64,000 nucleotides of DNA from Paraferrimonas sp. SM1919 (GCF_010993985.1 NZ_WINH01000015.1:1-64000); one strand, 5' to 3'; positions 1 to 7,014 are shown, counted from the stretch's first letter. The notes: generated by a model from the sequence alone, not told the origin. Translations and numbers: made by a program.

Positions 1-1
1 T

Positions 2-247
2 TATCTGCAACTGGTTGATGATACGGGCAGAATCATTCGCGATGACAAGCGTGGTGCTATAAGTAAAAACAGTAAAGTCATACTTGAACGGCTCAATATC
101 CCAGCAGAGAATTGGGCAAAAATCGTCAATGATTTTGGTAAGGTATTTCATGGCCCCGTGGGTACCTTGCAAGAGTATGATAAATACTGTGAGCACTTAG
201 AAAGGCGGCGAAAGCATTTCAAACAAAGTTGCCAACTCTTCGAGTAA
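2..247 (+). CDS. REP-associated tyrosine transposase, C-terminal part (cut by window edge)
   Basis: An open frame runs from the window edge to a TAA at 245-247 and gives about 81 residues. The residues YLQLVDDTGRIIRDDKRGAI and the later FHGPVG match the C-terminal part of Y1/IS200-like REP-associated transposases (TnpA-REP), which are common in Shewanella and Vibrio. The catalytic HUH and Tyr motifs lie upstream, outside the window, so activity cannot be judged. Short hairpins and a 24-bp direct repeat follow within 280 bp, as expected if this enzyme acts on REP-like palindromes nearby. The family assignment rests on recalled sequence similarity. Confidence 0.75.
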   Translation, partial: YLQLVDDTGRIIRDDKRGAISKNSKVILERLNIPAENWAKIVNDFGKVFHGPVGTLQEYDKYCEHLERRRKHFKQSCQLFE

Positions 248-274
248 GCATATCTGTTATCTATTCAATCTGTG

Positions 275-290
275 CACCGCATTCGCGGTG
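275..290. repeat. Short hairpin after the transposase gene
   Basis: CACCGC and GCGGTG are perfect 6-bp arms around a 4-nt loop, starting 28 bp after the transposase stop. It could be the transcription end or a REP-like substrate. There is no T-run on the plus strand, so an intrinsic terminator is doubtful. Confidence 0.5.
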
Positions 291-443
291 GGTTGATGCT
301 GCGTCAATTTGTGCATATAACCACTTAAAGCAAACAAACCAAGCTAATCGAACACAAGTTTCCCCCTCAATGGCCACTGACTAACCTCAACATAAGTAAT
401 GCCTGATTGAAGAGCAATCCTTAGTGTTGTAACTTATTGATTA

Positions 444-491
444 ATAATGGGTGGCTATAGTTAATTGATAATGGGTGGCTATAGTTAATTG
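444..491. repeat. 24-bp direct repeat, two copies
   Basis: Two perfect adjacent copies of a 24-bp unit (444-467 and 468-491). The unit contains GGGTGGCTATAG and ends TTAATTG. The repeat lies in the non-coding stretch between the transposase fragment and the cassette-like genes. The rest of 248-580 shows no convincing gene. Confidence 0.85.
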
Positions 492-503
492 AAAGTAGCC
501 AAG

Positions 504-526
504 GGATGTAGGGAAACCCTACATCC
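504..526. repeat. Perfect 10-bp hairpin, REP-like
   Basis: GGATGTAGGG and CCCTACATCC form a perfect 10-bp stem around a 3-nt AAA loop. Position and form suggest a REP-type palindrome linked to the transposase at the left edge. The distant T-run at 535-540 is too far away for a normal intrinsic terminator. Confidence 0.6.
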
Positions 527-591
527 ACGGTCTCGTTTTTTCAGAGCGTGATTTTCATTTTTTCTTATCTTGGTGAGAAATTTGTACTTTA

Positions 592-676
592 TTTCAACAG
601 CTTAAAATGACATATTATTTGTAAGTTAAATTTTGCGCGGAAGATTATCGAGCTTCCGCTTAATAGGCTGTTAAGC
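592..676 (+). other. attC-like recombination site opening the cassette array
   Basis: The right end is GTTAAGC (670-676), which fits the integron R' consensus GTTRRRY. The left end is TTTCAAC (592-598), close to RYYYAAC. The arms AACAGC (596-601) and GCTGTT pair, and an inner stem GCGGAAG / CTTCCGC (637-660) adds a second paired block, as in a folded attC. The segment overlaps a 92-bp block (581-672) that recurs at 6270-6361. It could instead be an attI-like or promoter-bearing leader. The next gene begins 15 bp further on. Confidence 0.5.
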
Positions 677-690
677 GAAAAGGAGAAATA

Positions 691-1272
691 ATGGATTACG
701 CAGGATTTTGGAAAAGATTTGGAGCATATTGGATAGATGTGATCGTCTTTCTTCCAATAATGGCTTTGTCACTATGGGGTAACGAACAATCTCGTTTGTT
801 TCAATTATATTGGCTAGTTCCTGGATTAATCATTGGCCTTTGGTTTCACGTTTATCTTGTGAAAACGTATGGAGGCACACCGGGCAAATTGCTTTTAAAA
901 ATAAAAATAGCCAAAGTCGATGGTAGTGATGTGGGCTATAAAGAAGCGATGCTTCGCTATTCTGTGTTGTTAGTAATTTCATTCGTTATGTCCGCTGCAC
1001 TAATACCAGTGGCATTGGGAATGACAGACGCAGAATACTTTTCAATGGGCTGGCAAGAGCGAGCTTTGTATATGATTGAGCGTGCTCCTAGCTGGTACAA
1101 CATTGCAAGCATAGCAATGAATATATGGATATGGAGTGAATTCATAGTCATGCTCACAAACAAAAAACGTAGGGCGTTACATGACTTTATTGCTGGCACC
1201 GTCGTAATTCGTAAAGAATCGCTTAACAAGTCAAGCCAGCTGGACGCCAGCGAAGCTGTCGCCTCTACTTGA
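691..1272 (+). CDS. RDD family membrane protein (cassette gene 1)
   Basis: This 193-residue membrane protein opens with the RDD-type pattern (GFWKRFGAYWIDVIVF, the Arg and Asp of the domain) and contains YGGTPGKLLLKIKI, typical of RDD proteins. Three or four hydrophobic segments are visible (about residues 15-30, 38-56, 88-108, 140-155). The start is well supported: AGGAG lies 6 nt before the ATG. The last 17 codons lie inside the following attC site (1221-1282), so the C-terminal tail is encoded by the recombination site. The precise function is unknown; RDD proteins are often tied to transport or ion tolerance. Confidence 0.75.
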   Translation: MDYAGFWKRFGAYWIDVIVFLPIMALSLWGNEQSRLFQLYWLVPGLIIGLWFHVYLVKTYGGTPGKLLLKIKIAKVDGSDVGYKEAMLRYSVLLVISFVMSAALIPVALGMTDAEYFSMGWQERALYMIERAPSWYNIASIAMNIWIWSEFIVMLTNKKRRALHDFIAGTVVIRKESLNKSSQLDASEAVAST

Positions 1273-1282
1273 GGCGTTACGT
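1221..1282 (+). other. attC site 1 (after RDD gene)
   Basis: R'' is GCTTAAC (1221-1227) and R' is GTTACGT (1276-1282, one mismatch to GTTRRRY). Inner arms TCAAG and CTTGA pair, and CAGCT / AGCTG form a further inner stem. The total is 62 bp, a normal attC length. The RDD reading frame ends inside it. This is one of the clearest attC sites in the window. Confidence 0.8.
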
Positions 1283-1300
1283 TCAACTGGAACTCAGAGA

Positions 1301-1618
1301 ATGGCGACAGAGATTGAACTAGAACTATTGCGGTCATGCGGCACGCATGGGGTAAAATCGATCAGTTTTGATGAAAGCGGGATAAAGCTAACGATTGCAC
1401 CGTGGTCAGATCTGACTAATCAGCTTACGGCTGTATTTAAAGGGGCCAAGTTAACCTCTATCGATGCTGAGAATGATGAGCCAGAGGACTTAGAGCTTCC
1501 ATGGGATATTATTGCTATAGATTGTGAAAATCTCTCTGGCAATATGTGGTTGTTTTGTCTTAGGTGTACTCATATTGAATACGTATTTAAGTCTCATTGG
1601 CCAACAATCACAACCTAA
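1301..1618 (+). CDS. Hypothetical 105-residue protein (cassette gene 2)
   Basis: A small acidic soluble protein with no family I recognise. It has no signal peptide or membrane segment. The motifs NDEPEDLELPWDIIAIDCE and a late Cys pair (FCLRCTH) are visible. It starts 18 bp after attC site 1, and its stop codon overlaps the R'' box of the next attC site. That is the layout of a promoterless integron cassette. The ribosome-binding site is weak (GGAAC upstream). Confidence 0.6.
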   Translation: MATEIELELLRSCGTHGVKSISFDESGIKLTIAPWSDLTNQLTAVFKGAKLTSIDAENDEPEDLELPWDIIAIDCENLSGNMWLFCLRCTHIEYVFKSHWPTITT

Positions 1619-1636
1619 CAAAGCTTGGCGTTAGCT
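1613..1636 (+). other. attC site 2, unusually short (24 bp)
   Basis: R'' ACCTAAC (1613-1619) and R' GTTAGCT (1630-1636) are separated by only 10 bp (containing AAGCTT and GGC). Both arms are present but the variable central stem found in normal attC sites (57-140 bp) is missing. The paired core is CTAAC...GTTAG. It may be a deletion product or a minimal site. Confidence 0.65.
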
Positions 1637-1652
1637 GCTTAAGGATCGTGCC

Positions 1653-2180
1653 TTGAAATACATTATCATCATACTGCTAGGATTTTTTGTAATGAATACA
1701 TCAGCCGCTGGAGAATCCATTGAGCCAAATTTTAAAGCTATAAGCGACTTAGATGCAGCAATTAACCTAGCTCATTCGATGGCAGCTAACTCTGTCTCAC
1801 AGTTCGTAGAACTGGTTAAGAATAGAGGAAATGGCGCTTATATGGCCAAACTCAGATTTCGAGATCCTGAGCTTTCAGACAAATCTGGAAAGGACCAATT
1901 TTTATACCTTTGGTTAACGGATGTTTATTATCACGAGAAGGAAAATATCCTCTCGGGTATTTTCTTTGAAGTTCCAGCAGGATTAAAAAAATGGCACCAA
2001 GTTGGTGAGCGTTTAGGATTCGAATCTGAAGATGTATTTGACTGGATGATAAATACAGATGGGCATGTGCAAGGTGGATATACTATCCGCGTACATCGCA
2101 GTAAACTATCTACAGCCCAAGAAAAGGCAGAATATGATGAGTACATAGGTATTTCATCATATGAAAAGATTTCGCAATAA
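1653..2180 (+). CDS. Secreted DUF2314-like protein (cassette gene 3)
   Basis: A 175-residue protein with a clear signal peptide (MKYIIIILLGFFVMNTSAAG, cleavage near residue 19). The mature part has the DUF2314 pattern: a YLWL-x-DV strand, a GIFFEVPAG segment, the DWM motif, and GGYTIRVHR followed by an acidic helix. The start is TTG at 1653, supported by AAGGA 8 nt upstream; reading it as TTG gives the signal peptide exactly. It lies between attC sites 2 and 3 like the other cassette genes. DUF2314 has no established function. Confidence 0.7.
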   Translation: MKYIIIILLGFFVMNTSAAGESIEPNFKAISDLDAAINLAHSMAANSVSQFVELVKNRGNGAYMAKLRFRDPELSDKSGKDQFLYLWLTDVYYHEKENILSGIFFEVPAGLKKWHQVGERLGFESEDVFDWMINTDGHVQGGYTIRVHRSKLSTAQEKAEYDEYIGISSYEKISQ

Positions 2181-2186
2181 ATTTGC

Positions 2187-2237
2187 ACCTAACAAGCTGT
2201 GACAAAATGACTACATGGGCTATGCAGGGCGTTAAAT
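2187..2237 (+). other. attC site 3
   Basis: R'' ACCTAAC (2187-2193) and R' GTTAAAT (2231-2237, an exact fit to GTTRRRY) bound a 51-bp element with AAGC and GC arms inside. It begins 7 bp after the stop of the preceding gene. It ends just before the ribosome-binding site of the next. Confidence 0.75.
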
Positions 2238-2251
2238 TTCAAGGAAGCAAA

Positions 2252-3040
2252 GTGCAAGAATCACGAAAGCTCAAAGATTATTTGATAGAAAGGCCTAAAC
2301 CCAAAGGCATAGATGTTCTATGCGGTTTGAAGCATTTCGCAATCATTACTTACGCTGTCCCTTCTGAGAGGTTTCAAGGTATATTTCCTGAACGGTTTAA
2401 ATTAGACACCGTTGAAATCAACGGGCAAGAGATGGGGCTTATATCGGTTGTTCCATTCATCGATGTTGACTTCACCTCAGCAGTATTTCCGTTCCCGAAA
2501 TTCACAATGGGTCAAACAAACTACCGAATATATATTATCGATAGTGAAACTGGTGAGCGTTGTGTATGGTTCCTAGGCACTACGCTAGATTCTTGGACAT
2601 TAGTGGTGCCAAGACTCCTATGGAATCTCCCTTGGCATTCTGGAAAAGTAAGCTTTGACTGCACTTTTAATGAAGTTAATGGCTTGTACGATAAATATCA
2701 GATGCAAACTGAATCCGAGTGGGCTGAAGCTTCAGTTGATTTAGTTCAGTCTGAATCTGATTTATTCGAATTCCCTGGTTTCCCTGACGTAGAGTCTGCA
2801 TTGGTTTATTTAACTCATCCGCTAGCTGGGTTTTATTATCGAAGAGATAATAAGCTAGGCACATATCGAGTGTGGCATAAAGAGTTAGTGGTTAAGCCGG
2901 CCAAGCTAAAATCAGCAAATTTCAAGCTTTTATCTAATCTTGGCATTGTCAAAGAGGCCGAGCAAAAAACGCCCTATAGTGTGTTAATAGAGCCAGTAAA
3001 TGAATTTACCATATACTTGCCTCCCACCATTATTGGGTAA
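2252..3040 (+). CDS. DUF2071 / acetoacetate-decarboxylase-like protein (cassette gene 4)
   Basis: A soluble protein of about 262 residues that resembles the DUF2071 group of the acetoacetate decarboxylase-like fold (F-x-GIFPERF, then MGLISVVPF, then RIYIIDSETGERCVWFL, then a SAxVYLTHP segment). The frame stays open back to an ATG at 2183, but that start would translate the attC site. GTG at 2252 has AAGGA 6 nt upstream and is preferred. No catalytic Lys of true acetoacetate decarboxylase is evident to me, so no enzyme activity is claimed. Confidence 0.65.
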   Translation: MQESRKLKDYLIERPKPKGIDVLCGLKHFAIITYAVPSERFQGIFPERFKLDTVEINGQEMGLISVVPFIDVDFTSAVFPFPKFTMGQTNYRIYIIDSETGERCVWFLGTTLDSWTLVVPRLLWNLPWHSGKVSFDCTFNEVNGLYDKYQMQTESEWAEASVDLVQSESDLFEFPGFPDVESALVYLTHPLAGFYYRRDNKLGTYRVWHKELVVKPAKLKSANFKLLSNLGIVKEAEQKTPYSVLIEPVNEFTIYLPPTIIG

Positions 3041-3042
3041 AC

Positions 3043-3099
3043 ATTTAACAAGGCCCGCAACCGACTCGTTTCACTCGCTCGGTTAGCTTGGCATTAGTG
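3043..3099 (+). other. attC site 4
   Basis: R'' ATTTAAC (3043-3049) and R' ATTAGTG (3093-3099, with A in place of the first G) bound 57 bp. The inner hairpin CCGAcTCG ... CGcTCGG is strong, and the outer CAAG / CTTGG arms pair. The layout matches class 1 attC sites of the aadA type. The altered first base of R' may reduce recombination, because the cut falls between the G and the TT. Confidence 0.75.
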
Positions 3100-3106
3100 T
3101 GAACGG

Positions 3107-3532
3107 ATGAAGATCTTAATAATTTTACTAGCCTGCTTGATGATTTCAGTGTTTTATAAAGAAGAAAGCAGATTGCTACCTAACGGAATTGATATCAAAG
3201 AAGCGCTTGTAAACCTCAAGTCCCAAAAGAAATTTGTTGAAAATCTTAGTGAACTTTACCCTGGTGCGCCAGATGAGCAAACTAGAGTTGAGGCTGAGAG
3301 CATCATAAATAATGTTATAGATGAACTCCTAGCCTCAAAAGATAACAGATTGAGTGAACAAGAGTTTTGGAACGTTTTAAAGTTTGCTGCAATAAAACTT
3401 GAAAGCATGGACTCAGAGGAAATGGATCAAGGGCTATATTACATGGAAAAGATAATGGACATATATGGGATTGAATCGTCGGCTGGTAAGCTAAATGAGT
3501 GGCGTTATGGTTTAGACCCAAGTTCACACTAA
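3107..3532 (+). CDS. Hypothetical 141-residue protein with N-terminal hydrophobic segment (cassette gene 5)
   Basis: The N-terminus (MKILIILLACLMISVFY) is a signal peptide or membrane anchor; LLAC at residues 7-10 could be a weak lipobox. The remainder is acidic, mostly helical and Glu-rich (QEFWNVLKFAAIKLE, SEEMDQGLYYMEKIMDIYGIES). I do not recognise the family. It begins 7 bp after attC site 4 and its stop codon overlaps the R'' of attC site 5. Confidence 0.6.
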   Translation: MKILIILLACLMISVFYKEESRLLPNGIDIKEALVNLKSQKKFVENLSELYPGAPDEQTRVEAESIINNVIDELLASKDNRLSEQEFWNVLKFAAIKLESMDSEEMDQGLYYMEKIMDIYGIESSAGKLNEWRYGLDPSSH

Positions 3533-3605
3533 CAAGCTAATAAACAAATTCAATAAAAAGATCTCTTCCTCCTCCAACACTAATTGATTTCAGGCTTTGT
3601 TAAAT
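3527..3605 (+). other. attC site 5
   Basis: The left box is CACTAAC (3527-3533) and the right box GTTAAAT (3599-3605, an exact consensus). Inner arms AACAAGC and GCTTTGTT pair, and AATT blocks inside may pair too. Length is 79 bp. The left box breaks the first-position purine rule. Confidence 0.65.
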
Positions 3606-3662
3606 GAGCTAATTCATAGATAAAGCAAGTAATATCGTCCGTTTTCATGCTGGTATTCCTAG

Positions 3663-3842
3663 GTTACCGACGCTACTCAGCCAGATCCTAAGATTTCAAT
3701 AGTAGAGACTAGAGCGCCTTTACTTCTAGAGTGCATTTTAGGGGGTGATAATGGGAATGATTTTGTTGAATATAGGGCGTACATTCATGATGTGACTAGG
3801 TTAGTTTTGTTTAGCGATAGCTCTGATCTGCAAACATCATGA
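3663..3842 (+). pseudogene. Remnant of a cassette-type gene
   Basis: About 59 codons stay open between an in-frame TAG at 3660 and a TGA at 3840-3842, with no plausible start codon. The translation includes PDPKISIVETRAPLLLECIL and DFVEYRAYIHDVTRL, which reads like real protein (balanced composition, no repeats). It follows attC site 5 directly. No attC follows it; instead there is the palindrome at 3876. I read it as the 3' end of a cassette gene whose start was lost, but I cannot name the family. Confidence 0.4.
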
Positions 3843-3875
3843 ATGTTGCCTTCTTATTTTTTCGAGTATTTATAT

Positions 3876-3900
3876 GGGGATAGATCAGACTCTGCCCCCA
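3876..3900. repeat. GGGG...CCCC imperfect palindrome, mobile-element end or REP-like
   Basis: The segment contains GGGGATAGATCAGACTCTG and then CCCCC. It strongly recalls the GGGGTCAGAGTCTGACCCC palindromes that flank REP-type transposable elements. It lies where the cassette array breaks off, 10 bp past the 3' end of the oxygenase gene. Confidence 0.45.
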
Positions 3901-3909
3901 TTGGTTTTA

Positions 3910-5712
3910 TTATAGCGCCACAGGCAAAATATCGAACGCTATCACCATTCGGTCTTGCTCGCTCGAAAATGGAACTGTGCCATGCCAGTACATTGATGGG
4001 AATATCACTAGATCGCCCGCCTTCGGGTTAATGACTAGATCTGGCGTAATTTCATCCTTAACCTGAATGCTTGGCTTACCAAAATAAATGCCACCTTCGT
4101 TATCATTTACATTCATATCATCTGGTATAGAAATGTAGTAAACCCCACTAAACCATCCCTTTGAATGGCAATGAGCCAAGTGATGGCCACCGGTTTTTAA
4201 TTTCATTGACCAGGAAGTAACAAATTTAAATTTGCCAGTATGATTGTTTTTTGAAAAGTGTGGCCAGCGTTCAAAGTCGACCTCGGTCAATAAATGGTTA
4301 ATTTCAACCGTTAGTAATTCTTTCAGTTTAGATATAGCTGGAATATCATTTCTTTCCAACAAATGCCCTGGTGTTTGGCTACCACCTCGGCCTGATTGGT
4401 TAGCCGGATGATGCTTCATCACATGAAGTTTATCAACCGACTCGATAAGTTGCTTTTGAAATTCATCGAAATTATCAGTCCCTAATCGGTGCGAAAGATC
4501 ACTGCATTTTACGACATGTTGAGGTTGGTAAGCGTCAGCGTAATAGATGGGGTCTGCGACCTTGTTACAGGTTGAAAGCAGTGCTTTATAGTATTGGTTT
4601 TCTTCATTGTTACTGATCAGCTTTTCGATGTCACTTTTAGCTTGAGGGTAGTTACCCAGGGCCAGTTCGGTCAACACTTTGACTTCGAAATAGGCATCAC
4701 TTTGTGGTTCCACTGCCGTCAATAACGTTTTAACTTCATTATGGTTGCCTAGAAACTGTTCTACTTCACAACGCTTCATGATGAACTGATAACCAGAGGA
4801 ATAGACCTTGCTGAACTGCTTCAATGCATCTTTTGCTGCAGCAATATCACCTAGGTTTAAACTCATCGTGATAAAGGACGCATAAAAATCATCCCTAGCC
4901 AATTTTATCATTGCCTCTTTCAACACTGCGAGAGGGTTTGCAATGCCGGCTTCAATTGCTAGCTTGGTGTATAAATCATAGAAGAGCAATAGTTCAGGAA
5001 ACGCCTCTATTGCCCTCATGCACCAAGTTAATGCTGTGTCTATCTGTCCTGCATGAACTGAATTGATTATTATGCCTTCATATACAGCGGGTTCAACCAT
5101 CTCAGCCGAAGCCAATATGTAATTATCTACAGCCTTGGCATGCTCTTTAGTCAATTCATAAACATTGGCAGCCAAGTTATAGTATTCAGCGTTTTTATCA
5201 ACGATGGAAGATGCCAGCTTTTGCAGGTAATGCTGCGCCTCATTAGTTTCCTCCAACTTTATACATACTTTAACCAACTGACTGATTACTTTTATATAGT
5301 CAGGTTGCAGCTGCAAAGCTTTTATTAACAGTGGCTTCGCAGCTGAAAAGTGTTCGGCTCGATAGCAATGCAGTGAATAATTAAAATAATATTGCGGGGT
5401 TGTTGGACTAAGATTAATTGACTGCTCAAAATAATTAACGGCATCGGCGTAACCTAGTTTTGAACGCAAATCAGCGACAATATTAATGATGGCATGTTGT
5501 TTGGGGACTAACGCGATAAACTTGTGCAACTGCACCATTGCTTTTGCTTGCGCTCCCGCTTGCAAAAAGGCATAACCACTCGCATGTAAAAAGCGTGGAT
5601 CCTGAATATTCATCCCAATCAAGTCATCTGCTATTTTTGCAGCGGCAACAAATTCTCCTGAATTCATTAAATTAATCATTCGAGTAATATTATTATTAAT
5701 ATTTTTAAGCAT
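3910..5712 (-). CDS. TPR-repeat protein with C-terminal 2-oxoglutarate/Fe(II) oxygenase-like domain
   Basis: A 600-residue protein. Residues 1 to about 400 are a chain of helical TPR-type repeats (for example SPTTPQYYFNYSLHCYRAEHF). From about 430 on there is a putative 2OG-Fe(II) oxygenase domain: HHLAHCHSKGWFSGVYYI, then GGIYFGKP, then AGDLVIFPSMYWHGTVPF and a final DRMVIAFD. The His in HCH, the His in WHGT and the Arg in DRM are the expected metal and 2OG ligands. This TPR-plus-oxygenase layout occurs in bacterial proteins of unknown substrate, often thought to hydroxylate proteins or peptides. AGGA precedes the ATG by 7 nt. It stands alone, facing the cassette array. Confidence 0.7.
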   Translation of the reverse strand: MLKNINNNITRMINLMNSGEFVAAAKIADDLIGMNIQDPRFLHASGYAFLQAGAQAKAMVQLHKFIALVPKQHAIINIVADLRSKLGYADAVNYFEQSINLSPTTPQYYFNYSLHCYRAEHFSAAKPLLIKALQLQPDYIKVISQLVKVCIKLEETNEAQHYLQKLASSIVDKNAEYYNLAANVYELTKEHAKAVDNYILASAEMVEPAVYEGIIINSVHAGQIDTALTWCMRAIEAFPELLLFYDLYTKLAIEAGIANPLAVLKEAMIKLARDDFYASFITMSLNLGDIAAAKDALKQFSKVYSSGYQFIMKRCEVEQFLGNHNEVKTLLTAVEPQSDAYFEVKVLTELALGNYPQAKSDIEKLISNNEENQYYKALLSTCNKVADPIYYADAYQPQHVVKCSDLSHRLGTDNFDEFQKQLIESVDKLHVMKHHPANQSGRGGSQTPGHLLERNDIPAISKLKELLTVEINHLLTEVDFERWPHFSKNNHTGKFKFVTSWSMKLKTGGHHLAHCHSKGWFSGVYYISIPDDMNVNDNEGGIYFGKPSIQVKDEITPDLVINPKAGDLVIFPSMYWHGTVPFSSEQDRMVIAFDILPVAL

Positions 5713-6269
5713 AATCTATCCTGATTAGTATCCATTCGCAGCCGATTTCATTTTAAGTTTATTAATTACTTAATAAATCCCCGAAAAAGTGTCAGCAACT
5801 TTTTTAAAGCCCTAGCTGCTGGGGGGTATTACTACGCGGTTATGCTTTGAGCAAGACGATTTACAACCACCATTGACAGCGAGCTCAACTGCATTCTGCA
5901 GTGGCAAGCTCATACCCAGCAGCCTCTAGACCCCTCGTTAACAAACTGGCAACAACACTTTATCATACTCGCAACTCACTAGCTCATCTTTGTGAACTAG
6001 CGGGTCTCCTACCGATGCCCCTAAAAACGGGGCTGATTATTTGCCCAATGAATATAACCAGCGATTAAAATACAAGACTTTTAACTGTTACCGTTCCCAC
6101 TGAGTTCGTTATATTAACCAACTAGGTAACCTCCTCTATAGAGGATTACCTGTTTAGCTAATCACTCGTTTATATTCCATTCCAACTACCAAAATCGAAC
6201 TATCCCCATAGAGATTTGCAACTCGTATTTATTTGACATCATTTTCAGTTTTCTGATCTTCCTGGAACG
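5713..6269. other. Intergenic region without a recognisable gene; strong hairpin at 6124-6151
   Basis: No convincing coding frame is seen. The outstanding structure is an inverted repeat at 6124-6151: outer arms AGGTAA / TTACCT around the perfect 12-bp palindrome CCTCTATAGAGG. It has no T-run after it. The segment around 5990-6040 has a weak hairpin (CCCC...GGGG) but no tRNA fold that I can build. The promoter of the upstream minus-strand gene must lie near 5720-5800. Confidence 0.5.
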
Positions 6270-6361
6270 TTTGTACTTTATTTAATCGATTTTAAGTGAC
6301 ATATTAATTGTAATATTTAATGTTTGCTCGGCATTGTCGAGCCTTAACGCAATAAGCTGTT
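6270..6361 (+). promoter_or_regulatory. 92-bp leader collinear with 581-672
   Basis: This block matches 581-672 end to end without a gap; by hand count about 63 of 92 positions agree. It shares TTTGTACTTTATTT at the left, GACATATTA in the middle at the same offset (28), and AATARGCTGTT at the right at the same offset (53 more). Each copy stands just before a plus-strand gene and the two genes are unrelated. It may be a cassette recombination site or leader, or a mobile promoter block. Confidence 0.6.
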
Positions 6362-6382
6362 GTGTTTTATAGGAATAAGATC

Positions 6383-6805
6383 ATGTTTTTGAGATTTGCT
6401 GCATCTATTGTTTTTTTTATTGCCTCTTTAGCCAATGCTGAAGTCTTGTGGGATATACCCTTAAATAAAATTGGTACGGTTACCGGAAAACTGTATATCA
6501 AAGACTTAACTGTTGGTGATAGGGCTAAAATTGATGAATACTCTTTATTTTGTACTACAAATAACAAAACTCTAGCAATAAGTGGCTATACCGAAATAGG
6601 AAGCGGGGACTATTTGATTCAGTCTATGCCAGGAAATAAAATCACATTAACTGTTCCTGATGAAGAAGAATTCTTAAAGAAAATATTCACTGAGGAGTCT
6701 TACGCAAATTGTTCCTGGTGGACTGCCGATAAAGGTGCAAGTAGCGTAGTTATCCATAGTATAAACGGTAAAAAGAAACTATCTGAACTACTTAAAAATC
6801 CATAG
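6383..6805 (+). CDS. Small secreted hypothetical protein
   Basis: A 140-residue protein with a clean signal peptide (MFLRFAASIVFFIASLANAE, cleavage after ANA). The mature domain has two Cys (FCTTN and ANCSWW) that could form a disulphide. I do not recognise the family. The frame also opens at GTG 6362, but ATG 6383 has AGGA 9 nt upstream and gives the signal peptide directly. It sits after the 92-bp leader shared with the cassette array, so it may be a former cassette gene. Confidence 0.6.
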   Translation: MFLRFAASIVFFIASLANAEVLWDIPLNKIGTVTGKLYIKDLTVGDRAKIDEYSLFCTTNNKTLAISGYTEIGSGDYLIQSMPGNKITLTVPDEEEFLKKIFTEESYANCSWWTADKGASSVVIHSINGKKKLSELLKNP

Positions 6806-6902
6806 TAAGGCCTGTTAGTGTTGCGCTACAGCTGCTTCATAGTGCTGGTTTCATCCCCTTTTGACGGCATTACTAACTCAATTCGTAGCAAGCATTTATT
6901 CA

Positions 6903-7014
6903 ATAGTAAGATAGTAAGATAGTAAGATAGTAAGATAGTAAGATAGTAAGATAGTAAGATAGTAAGATAGTAAGATAGTAAGATAGTAAGATAGTAAGAT
7001 AGTAAGATAGTAAG
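6903..7014. repeat. Perfect 14 x 8-bp tandem repeat (ATAGTAAG)
   Basis: Fourteen uninterrupted copies of ATAGTAAG cover 112 bp between the 3' ends of the small secreted-protein gene and topB. The unit is 8 bp, so copy-number change by slippage would shift any reading frame. It lies between converging genes rather than in a promoter. The long minus-strand frames across it (repeating LTILLSYY) are by-products of the repeat. Confidence 0.95.

Noticed and set aside
957..1337. 126-residue minus-strand frame
   Set aside because: It lies opposite the RDD gene and the attC site; no protein-like features.
2183..2251. ATG 2183 as start of the DUF2071-like gene
   Set aside because: The added 23 codons are attC site 3; GTG 2252 has a proper ribosome-binding site.
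3843..4031. Plus-strand 62-codon frame
   Set aside because: Mostly antisense to the 3' end of the TPR-oxygenase gene.
5980..6060. Possible tRNA or small RNA (CTAGC and CCCC/GGGG pairings)
   Set aside because: I could not build a cloverleaf or a stable single structure; only weak pairing.
6806..6902. Possible attC after the gene at 6383-6805 (GTTAGTG near 6820)
   Set aside because: No partner R'' box and no pairing arms at the correct distance.
6903..7014. Possible CRISPR array
   Set aside because: Copies are adjacent with no spacers, so it is a simple tandem repeat.
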